Below the pieces are notes generated by a model that searched no databases, was not told where the DNA came from, and worked only from the letters and a program-made list of their open reading frames with translations. Below, piece after piece: positions 46,105-52,616 of a stretch of DNA of 59,658 nucleotides. The number at the start of each line of letters is the position of its first letter. The stretch's first letter is position 1. The position numbers and the translations under genes are program-made. The DNA comes from Ignavibacteria bacterium (GTDB lineage Bacteria > Bacteroidota > Ignavibacteria > Ignavibacteriales > Ignavibacteriaceae): the NCBI GenBank assembly GCA_030693705.1, contig JAUYAB010000080.1, positions 1-59,658 of the forward strand, read 5' to 3'.

Positions 46105-46593
46105 ATGAATAAATCAGTAAAGGCAACAGAATTAAGTGAAAAATTACTAAATATCACTGAGTCATCCTACCGGAAATTAAAAGACATTTCCGAAGTGGAA
46201 AGCGGAAAGAAACCTCAGTATGGAGGCTGGTCGCATAAAGAAATAATAGGACATTTGATTGACTCCGCTTCGAACAATCATCAACGGTTTGTTAGAGCGC
46301 AACTTAAAAACGATTTAATTTTCATCGGCTACCAGCAAGATGAATGGATCAATGTACAGCAGTATCAAACCTCACCATGGCTTTCACTAATTAACCTTTG
46401 GTACGAAATTAACATGCATCTAAGCAGAGTCATTGCGGCTATTCCCGATGAAACCCTCTTATTTAATAGGATCGAACACAACCTGGATGAGATTGCTTGG
46501 AAACCGGTGGCAAAATCGGAACCGGTTACGCTTGCCTATTGTATCAACGATTATATCGGACATATGCAGCATCATTTAACGCAGATTGTCTGA
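46105..46593 (+). CDS. DinB-fold (DfsB-like) metal-binding protein
   Basis: AGGAG lies eight bases before the ATG at 46105, a better spacing than for the in-frame ATG at 46099. The 162-residue four-helix protein has the DinB-superfamily metal histidines: WSHKEIIGHLIDSA (helix 2) and GHMQHHLTQI (helix 4). The superfamily includes thiol-dependent transferases and many proteins of unknown role. It follows the GH92 gene by ten bases, though function gives no obvious link. It is unrelated to DNA polymerase IV despite the shared name. Confidence 0.85.
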   Translation: MNKSVKATELSEKLLNITESSYRKLKDISEVESGKKPQYGGWSHKEIIGHLIDSASNNHQRFVRAQLKNDLIFIGYQQDEWINVQQYQTSPWLSLINLWYEINMHLSRVIAAIPDETLLFNRIEHNLDEIAWKPVAKSEPVTLAYCINDYIGHMQHHLTQIV

Positions 46594-46698
46594 AATTAAT
46601 ATGAAAGCAGTTTGTTAATTGCTAAAGCTAAGTATGATGGTTAAGTTGTAATTGCAGTTTGATATGATTTAGAAATGATAAACTATTTGGAGACATAA

Positions 46699-47454
46699 AT
46701 GGAAATAGATTTAAAACTTGCAGTATTGATTGACGGAGATAATATCCCGTCGGCGTATATCAAAGAAATGATGGAGGAAATTGCGAAATACGGCAATCCC
46801 ACTATCAAAAGGATCTATGGTGATTGGACCAAACCCAGTCTTTCCAAATGGAAAAACATTCTTCTGGAAAGCGCCATCACACCGATACAGCAATATGGCT
46901 ATACCACAGGTAAAAATGCTACTGACTCCGCCATGATAATTGATGCGATGGATATTTTGTATTCTGAAAAAGTGGATGGATTTTGTTTAGCCTCAAGCGA
47001 TAGTGATTTTACAAGGCTTGCAACCAGGTTAAGAGAAGCGGGAATGAAAGTTTTTGGTATCGGGGAGAAGAAAACTCCACTTCCATTTATTGTTGCTTGC
47101 GATAAATTTATCTATTTAGAAATTCTAAAAAATCAAACTAAAGAACCTGCCGACAGCGGTGAAGTTACAGTAACCAAGGGAGAAATCGCAAAGAAAAATG
47201 AAGTGGACAAAATTACTCCCAAAGTAATTAAACTAATTGCTTCAACTGTTTCCGATCTTGCCGATGAAGAAGGATGGGCATTTCTTGGAGATGTTGGAAA
47301 TCTTTTGCAGAAGAAACAACCAAATTTCGATTCACGAAATTACGGCTTTCAAAAACTTACTCCGCTGATTAAATCAATAGATAAATTTGAAATTGAACAG
47401 CGCGAAAACCAAAAGGGAAAATTTAAACTTATCTATGTGAGGAATAAAGAATAA
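46699..47454 (+). CDS. NYN-domain (LabA-like) RNase with OST-HTH domain
   Basis: The 251-residue protein has an N-terminal NYN/PIN-like nuclease domain (about 5-140). Its acidic residues are in AVLIDGDNIPS, NATDSAMIIDAMDIL and CLASSDSDFTRLATRLRE. A C-terminal OST-HTH/LOTUS domain (about 170-248; GWAFLGDVGNLLQKKQPNFDSRNYG) binds RNA. The pairing is common in bacteria and thought to make RNA-directed nucleases. GGAG precedes the start. The stop lies 16 bases before the first composite hairpin repeat. Confidence 0.9.
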   Translation: MEIDLKLAVLIDGDNIPSAYIKEMMEEIAKYGNPTIKRIYGDWTKPSLSKWKNILLESAITPIQQYGYTTGKNATDSAMIIDAMDILYSEKVDGFCLASSDSDFTRLATRLREAGMKVFGIGEKKTPLPFIVACDKFIYLEILKNQTKEPADSGEVTVTKGEIAKKNEVDKITPKVIKLIASTVSDLADEEGWAFLGDVGNLLQKKQPNFDSRNYGFQKLTPLIKSIDKFEIEQRENQKGKFKLIYVRNKE

Positions 47455-47470
47455 TCAGCGTTGCCGTAAA

Positions 47471-47611
47471 TCAGCGATACTCCACCAGCGGCGGATATGC
47501 GTAAACGGTATCGCTGGGCAAAAAAATCATCGTAAACGATGATGGGAAAATGCATCCCGATTTATCGGGATTCTTTCGTGTAGCGTTCCGGTTTACCGGA
47601 ATGCGGAATTA
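47471..47611 (+). repeat. Composite hairpin repeat, copy A
   Basis: Ordered hairpins: head hairpin GCGATAC...GTAAACGGTATCGC, broken by about 20 bases containing GGCGGATAT (47481-47500); ATCATCG-TAAA-CGATGAT (47526-47543); ATCCCGAT-TT-ATCGGGAT (47554-47571); tail hairpin GCGTTCCGG-TTTA-CCGGAATGC (47583-47604). The linker to copy B matches the D-to-E linker near the transposase. Confidence 0.85.
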
Positions 47612-47652
47612 TAGAAAAACGAACATATTTTCATAACCCGGTGTAATAAACC

Positions 47653-47720
47653 GCGATACCGTAAACGGTATCGCTAATCAAAAAAATCATCCCGATTTAT
47701 CGGGGGTTATTCGTGTAGCG
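47653..47720 (+). repeat. Composite hairpin repeat, copy B (shortened)
   Basis: Complete head hairpin GCGATACCG-TAAA-CGGTATCGC (47653-47674), then the ATCAT and CCCGATTTATCGGG segments fused so that the second hairpin is missing (to 47704), then the tgtagcg block. The tail hairpin is not recognisable. Confidence 0.8.
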
Positions 47721-47807
47721 TAAACCATTTATGCATGCCCGTCGCAGGGAATGATTGTACGGAATTAAAAAAATGTTTAAGTTTTGACTGTAAAATAAAG
47801 GCGGTGT

Positions 47808-49310
47808 ATGAAAAAGGTAGTTTATTTTCTTCTTGTTTCTCTTCTTCTCTTTGCGTCTTGTAAAAAAGACGCAAGCAATCCAGTTAATACAGATACGGTT
47901 CCCGCACCGCCAACATTAGCATCACCAACAGATACATCTTCCAATATTGCAGTTCCGGTTGTTTTAACATGGAAAGAAAGTAGCGGGTCAAAAAGTTATA
48001 CGTTGCAGGTTTCTGCAAGTAGTTCATTCTCAAGTTTTGTGTTTAATAAAAGCGATATTACAACAACAACACAGCGAGTACCCGACCTTAATTATTTAGC
48101 GGTGTATTACTGGCGGGTTAGCGCAACAAACAGCGCAGGAACCTCCGACTGGTCTAAGGTGTGGAGCTTTACTACTACTGGTGAAGCTGCTCTTGTACCG
48201 CAATTATCTTTACCCGCAAACGGATCGGTTGACCAAAAACTTTCTCCCGTTTTAACTTGGAACCAGGTGAGCAATGCAAGCAGTTATACTTTGCAAATTT
48301 CAACAAACAGTTCTTTTACAAGTTTTGTTGTAGATGAAGATTCTTTAACCACAACTTCAAAGCAAGTAACCGATTTAAGCGGCACTACAAAATATTATTG
48401 GCGTGTAAGCGCAACAAATACTTTTGGCACAAAAGGTTGGTCGGAAACTTGGTCTTTTACAACTGGCGTTGCACCGGTTCCGCCCACTCTTTTATCTCCA
48501 ATTGATGGTGCAACTGATATTTCACTTCCTCCAACGCTTACATGGAATGTAAGTACTGGAGCAACGAGTTATATTTTGCAAGTCGCAACTGACAATTCTT
48601 TTGCAAGTATGGTTTATAATAGTGATGTTGGAAATGTTTTAAGTAAACAAATTTATGGATTGAGCGAAGCTACAATCTATCATTGGCGGGTAGTCGCAAC
48701 GAATGGTTTTGGAATGGCATCACCATCAACGAGCTGGTCATTTACAACTAAAACGGTAATATGTGGGTCTCAATTAATTTACACAGAAAAAACTTATAAC
48801 ATAGTTAAAATTGGTCCTCAATGTTGGCTGAAAGAAAATCTTGACATAGGAACAATGCTTCAAGGAATTGAAAACCCAAGCAACAACAGTTTGATAGAAA
48901 AACATTGTTACAATAATGACACAGCCAATTGCAGAATATATGGTGGCTTATATCAATGGAATGAAGCGATGCAGTATATAAGAACAGAAAAAGCCCAAGG
49001 AGTATGTCCGAATGGTTGGCATATACCAACAAAATCTGAATTCGAAATATTATCATCTACTGTAAATAATGATGGAAACGCCCTAAAAGTAAATGATACA
49101 AACAGTAGTGGTTTCACTGCGTTGTTTTCAGGCTACCGCATCGACAACGGGTACTTTAACTATTTAGGAACCAATACTATCTTTTGGAGTTCTACAGAGA
49201 ACAATGATACTAAAGCAAACTATTTGTATCTGACTACTATTTATAGTAATATTCTCTTGTCCGATAACAATAAGGAATTTGGTTTTAGTATTCGATGTAT
49301 TAAGGATTAG
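47808..49310 (+). CDS. Lipoprotein with three fibronectin-like repeats and a FISUMP domain
   Basis: The 500-residue protein has a lipoprotein signal (LLLFASC, C18). Three fibronectin-type-III-like repeats follow (about 35-125, 130-222, 225-318), each with YYWRVSA or YHWRVVA plus WSFTT. A C-terminal FISUMP domain (about 322-500) carries CWLKENLDIG, GGLYQWNEAM, GVCPNGWHIPT, FWSSTE and FSIRCIKD. It is probably anchored on the outer membrane facing out. The repeats are close in wording to those of the 7070 protein, and the FISUMP domain to the 5761 protein. Confidence 0.88.
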   Translation: MKKVVYFLLVSLLLFASCKKDASNPVNTDTVPAPPTLASPTDTSSNIAVPVVLTWKESSGSKSYTLQVSASSSFSSFVFNKSDITTTTQRVPDLNYLAVYYWRVSATNSAGTSDWSKVWSFTTTGEAALVPQLSLPANGSVDQKLSPVLTWNQVSNASSYTLQISTNSSFTSFVVDEDSLTTTSKQVTDLSGTTKYYWRVSATNTFGTKGWSETWSFTTGVAPVPPTLLSPIDGATDISLPPTLTWNVSTGATSYILQVATDNSFASMVYNSDVGNVLSKQIYGLSEATIYHWRVVATNGFGMASPSTSWSFTTKTVICGSQLIYTEKTYNIVKIGPQCWLKENLDIGTMLQGIENPSNNSLIEKHCYNNDTANCRIYGGLYQWNEAMQYIRTEKAQGVCPNGWHIPTKSEFEILSSTVNNDGNALKVNDTNSSGFTALFSGYRIDNGYFNYLGTNTIFWSSTENNDTKANYLYLTTIYSNILLSDNNKEFGFSIRCIKD

Positions 49311-49412
49311 GCTATCTGGTTTTTCATGGTGTTGAGCTGGCATATAGTATTCTTTAATAAACTAAATCAGTAACATTACTGATAGTTAACTTTTCTAAAT
49401 TATGAGGTGTAC

Positions 49413-50132
49413 ATGAGTTTTACTTTTTATGGAGATTTGCTCGGAATATCCTCTAATTATAATCTTGATGCTAATCTGGCTTATTCTAAACTTGATGCTT
49501 TCTATAATATTGCATTTAGTGAATTAAAAAACTTTTGTCAGGGTTACCCTGATTCAAAAGTTTTTATGTTTAGTGATAGCATTTTATTTTATGGTGAAAA
49601 TTCAGTAGCAGCAATAAAGCAACTTCAAAATCTATATTTGGCACTACTTTCAAAGAATCTACTTCTGCGAGGGGCTATTGTTAAGGATAAATTGGATTTT
49701 GAACCAAGATTTGAATTAGAAAATTTTCAAAAGAGACTGCCAATTAACGATACTCTCGCAAAAGCAGTTGGTCTTGAAAGTTTATATAAAGGGGCGCGAT
49801 TTATTATAGAAACTGCATTAGCCAAAGAATTACTTTCTGATGTACCAAACTGGATGACACAAGAAGGATTCATCTCTTCACCAAACTCAGCAGTTATCAA
49901 TTCTGAGTTTCTAAAAAGGATTACACCAACACCAGACAATCGTAATTATGAGTACTTGTATTTTTGGTCTTCCTCACATCCTGATTGTCAATTCGATCAT
50001 GTTAAAAAACTCAAGGAATTTTATGAAATATCGAGAATGTCAGATTACAGGATTAGTATCCATTACAAAGAAACGATTGAGTTAATGAAAAGAAGTGATT
50101 ACAGAAAGAAGTTTATGGAGAACAACGGTTAA
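49413..50132 (+). CDS. Unknown protein with nucleotide-cyclase-like pattern
   Basis: The ATG at 49413 has TGAGG five bases upstream; a GTG at 49407 in the same frame is less likely. The 239-residue cytoplasmic protein belongs to no family I can name with confidence. Its layout recalls the class-III nucleotidyl-cyclase-like proteins of unknown role often found in bacterial accessory regions: an aspartate-containing opening strand FYGDLLGIS, a SDSILFYG strand near residue 53, LLLRGAIV near residue 84, and KAVGLESLYKGARFIIE near residue 122. The usual cyclase metal residues are only partly visible. It stands alone between a lipoprotein gene and the transposase region. Confidence 0.5.
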   Translation: MSFTFYGDLLGISSNYNLDANLAYSKLDAFYNIAFSELKNFCQGYPDSKVFMFSDSILFYGENSVAAIKQLQNLYLALLSKNLLLRGAIVKDKLDFEPRFELENFQKRLPINDTLAKAVGLESLYKGARFIIETALAKELLSDVPNWMTQEGFISSPNSAVINSEFLKRITPTPDNRNYEYLYFWSSSHPDCQFDHVKKLKEFYEISRMSDYRISIHYKETIELMKRSDYRKKFMENNG

Positions 50133-50312
50133 GCACATAGGCAATGGAGCGGAAGTTTTCGCTTTCGACATTTATTAGTTAAGAACAGTCCATTTATGGA
50201 TACGCGGAATTTATAACGGATCTAACAGAGTTAAATTATAAACAAAGCAACCAGCATAAAGTTATTTGATTCTAAGCAGATCCGTTCAGCTTGGAATGGA
50301 GATGAAGTAATC

Positions 50313-50424
50313 AACATTGCCGTAAACGGCAACGTTGAGCAAAAAAATCATCGTAAACGATGATGGGAATTTCATCCCGATTCATCGGGATTTATTTGTG
50401 TAGCGTCATGCCTTGGCGTGATGC
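50313..50424 (+). repeat. Composite hairpin repeat, copy C (upstream of transposase)
   Basis: Head hairpin of a different sequence, AACATTGCCG-TAAA-CGGCAACGTT (50313-50336), then ATCATCG-TAAA-CGATGAT (50347-50364), ATCCCGAT-TC-ATCGGGAT (50374-50391) and tail hairpin GCGTCATGCC-TT-GGCGTGATGC (50403-50424). It ends 28 bases before the transposase start. Confidence 0.9.
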
Positions 50425-50452
50425 GGAGTTTACAAGAAATATTGAGGAAGAC

Positions 50453-50884
50453 ATGAGCAAGGTTTTTCATAAATTGTTTTACCATGTTATTTGGACAACA
50501 TATAGACGGGAAAATTTAATTTCAGCTAAAATTGAACAATATCTTTTTCCGTTTTTGTTGAACAAGGCTAAGCGGTTCCATTGTGAAATTCACGATTGTA
50601 ACGGAACAACTAATCACATTCATTTAGCCATATCAATTCCTCCGGCTGAATCGGTTAGTGATATTATCGGCAAACTGAAAGGAAGCTCTTCTTATTTTCT
50701 TAATAAGGAACTTCAGGTAACAAAAGATTTTGCCTGGCAGGAGGGATTTGGCGTTTTATCATTTGCTGAAAAAGACCTTCCACGTATTATTAAATATATC
50801 AATAATCAGAAAGAACATCATAAAACCGGGAAAACAAATGCAGCGATGGAAACATTTACAGATGATACCACAGATAATGTGTAA
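50453..50884 (+). CDS. REP-associated tyrosine transposase (RAYT, IS200/IS605 TnpA-like)
   Basis: I take the ATG at 50453, with GAGGAAG just upstream. The longer open frame from 50360 runs through the hairpin repeat and is not protein-like. The 143-residue product is a Y1-type HUH single-strand transposase: HUH motif NHIHLAI (H55, H57) and catalytic Y115 in RIIKYINNQKEHHK. It lies directly between composite hairpin repeats, ending 16 bases before copy D, with copy C 28 bases upstream. RAYT enzymes nick and move REP hairpins in single-stranded DNA, so this gene is the likely agent that spread the repeats here. All key residues are intact. Confidence 0.92.
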   Translation: MSKVFHKLFYHVIWTTYRRENLISAKIEQYLFPFLLNKAKRFHCEIHDCNGTTNHIHLAISIPPAESVSDIIGKLKGSSSYFLNKELQVTKDFAWQEGFGVLSFAEKDLPRIIKYINNQKEHHKTGKTNAAMETFTDDTTDNV

Positions 50885-50900
50885 TCAGCATTTATAAATC

Positions 50901-51012
50901 AGCGATATCGTAAACGGTATCGCTGAACGAAAAAATCATCGTAAACGATGATTAGAATTTCATCCCGATTCATCGGGATTTATTTGTGTAGCGTCACGCC
51001 TCGGCGTGATGC
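50901..51012 (+). repeat. Composite hairpin repeat, copy D
   Basis: Head hairpin AGCGATATCG-TAAA-CGGTATCGCT (50901-50924, one G-T pair), ATCATCG-TAAA-CGATGAT (50935-50952), ATCCCGAT-TC-ATCGGGAT (50962-50979), tail hairpin GCGTCACGCC-TC-GGCGTGATGC (50991-51012). It starts 16 bases after the transposase stop. Confidence 0.9.
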
Positions 51013-51059
51013 GGAGTTATGGAAAAAGAACATATTTTCATAACCCGGTGTAATAAACC

Positions 51060-51170
51060 GCGATACCGTAAACGGTATCGCTATGCAAAAAAATCATCGT
51101 AAACGATGATAAGGGAACCATCCCGATTTATCGGGATTTATTTGTGCAGCGTCATGCCTTGGCGTGACGC
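51060..51170 (+). repeat. Composite hairpin repeat, copy E
   Basis: Head hairpin GCGATACCG-TAAA-CGGTATCGC (51060-51081), ATCATCG-TAAA-CGATGAT (51093-51110), ATCCCGAT-TT-ATCGGGAT (51120-51137), tail hairpin GCGTCATGCC-TT-GGCGTGACGC (51149-51170). The 47-base D-to-E linker is nearly the same as the A-to-B linker (catattttcataacccggtg and flanks). Confidence 0.9.
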
Positions 51171-51232
51171 GGAATTAAAAATATTCTTTCAACTTTCAAC
51201 TTTTCACTTTATACTTTCAACTGATTTATTTT

Positions 51233-52381
51233 ATGCCCACAATCTTTCATCTTGACCTAGACGCGTTCTTCGTTTCAGTCGAACGGATTCTCGATCCTTC
51301 GTTGGAAGGGAAGCCGGTTATCGTTGGCGGTGACCCGCACGGGAGAGGCGTAGTTGCAGCTTGTTCATACGAAGCAAGAGCGTTTGGACTCCGTTCCGGA
51401 ATGCCGATACGTGATGCGTTTCGGCTTTGCCCAAAAGGTATTTATCTGCATGGACATGGGAAAGAATATTCGCGCTATTCCAAAGCTGTTAAAAATATAT
51501 TGGAGCGTTACGCTCCGGTAATGGAACAAGCTTCAATTGATGAGTTTTATATGGACTTTTCCGGCTGCGAAAAAATTTACGGGCATCCTTATCTCTTTGC
51601 ATCGCTTCTTCAAACAGAAATAAAGAAAGAACTTTCATTGCCTTGTTCAATTGGAATCGCCTCAAATAAGTATGTTGCCAAAATAGGCTCGGATTATGCA
51701 AAGCCGCAAGGAATTACCTACGTTGTGGCGGGACAGGAACAAGAATTCCTTGCACCGCTTCCAATTGAAACTATGCCGGGAATCGGCAGAGTAACAACGA
51801 AGCAATTGAATGCGCGTGGTTTCCGGATAATTAAAGATATCACCAATGCTTCAAGCAATTATTTCAGCACGCTCTTTGGTAAATATGGTCTGGCGATTTA
51901 TGAACACGCGCATGGGAAAGGAACAGAATTCCTTACAGTAGAACATGAGCGAAAGAGCATCGGAAGGGAAGAGACGTTTCAAAAAGATATCGCTGACCAT
52001 AAAGAAATTGAAAACATTCTTTTTCATTTAGTTGAAGATGTCTGCAATTCGCTCCGCAAAAAAGGTTGGATGACGAAAACGATTACCTTAAAATTACGTT
52101 ACTCCGATTTTATCACTTTAACCCGTGCGCAAACTTTAAAAGAACCTGTAAACAGCGACAAAATTATCTTCAATACAGTTACCGATCTTTTTAGAAATGC
52201 ATACAAGAGACGCGTTTCCGTAAGACTTATCGGTGTACAACTCACCAATTTTTACAGTTCATTTGAACAAGAAAATTTGTTTGACGGAAAAGAGGAAAAA
52301 GAAAAACGGATGTTGATTTCAATAGATGAACTCCGCGCTAAATATGGTCTTAAGATTATTCACTACGGCAGTGATCAGTAA
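51233..52381 (+). CDS. dinB: DNA polymerase IV (Y-family)
   Basis: The 382-residue protein is a complete Y-family polymerase. It has HLDLDAFFVSVE with the first catalytic aspartates, the steric-gate region, VVAACSYEARAFGLRSGMP, and QASIDEFYMDFS with the second catalytic D-E pair. The helix-hairpin-helix PGIGRVTTKQL and the little-finger domain with SIGREETF follow. It lacks an obvious C-terminal beta-clamp motif beyond NLFD near residue 348 (ENLFDG), which could serve. It copies past damaged bases with low fidelity. It is usually SOS-controlled, but no copy of the lexA palindrome lies upstream. That region holds copy E and a 'ctttcaactttcaac' low-complexity stretch, and no ribosome site is visible. 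Confidence 0.95.
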   Translation: MPTIFHLDLDAFFVSVERILDPSLEGKPVIVGGDPHGRGVVAACSYEARAFGLRSGMPIRDAFRLCPKGIYLHGHGKEYSRYSKAVKNILERYAPVMEQASIDEFYMDFSGCEKIYGHPYLFASLLQTEIKKELSLPCSIGIASNKYVAKIGSDYAKPQGITYVVAGQEQEFLAPLPIETMPGIGRVTTKQLNARGFRIIKDITNASSNYFSTLFGKYGLAIYEHAHGKGTEFLTVEHERKSIGREETFQKDIADHKEIENILFHLVEDVCNSLRKKGWMTKTITLKLRYSDFITLTRAQTLKEPVNSDKIIFNTVTDLFRNAYKRRVSVRLIGVQLTNFYSSFEQENLFDGKEEKEKRMLISIDELRAKYGLKIIHYGSDQ

Positions 52382-52616
52382 TAAAGAAAAAATATCTTTT
52401 TGAAACTTATTTTTTTCTCTATAATTTTCATCCACGAATTTTGTTCATTCTAAACTAAATTTATCTGAGGAAGAAATTCTTCGCCTGATTTATCCACTTC
52501 ACACTTCCTCATGCTCGATGCAGTTCTCTTGGCAAAACGATTCTGACAAGCCAAAACTAGTTCAAAATAATACACTGAAACGTTAGTTCAAATCACATAA
52601 AAAAAGGAGTATTCAA

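Noticed and set aside
46105-46593. Reading the DinB-fold gene as DNA polymerase IV
   Set aside because: The sequence is a small four-helix DinB/DfsB protein with metal histidines. The polymerase is the separate gene at 51233-52381.
50360-50452. N-terminal extension of the transposase frame
   Set aside because: The 31 codons read straight through two hairpins of repeat copy C. A good ribosome site sits at the ATG of 50453, where the family's normal N-terminus begins.
47471-51170. CRISPR-like array
   Set aside because: The repeated units are 110-140 bases, unevenly spaced and made of palindromes; there are no uniform spacers and no cas genes.
51181-51232. LexA box in front of dinB
   Set aside because: The interval holds only 'ctttcaacttt' low-complexity sequence; no palindrome related to 35636-35655 is present.
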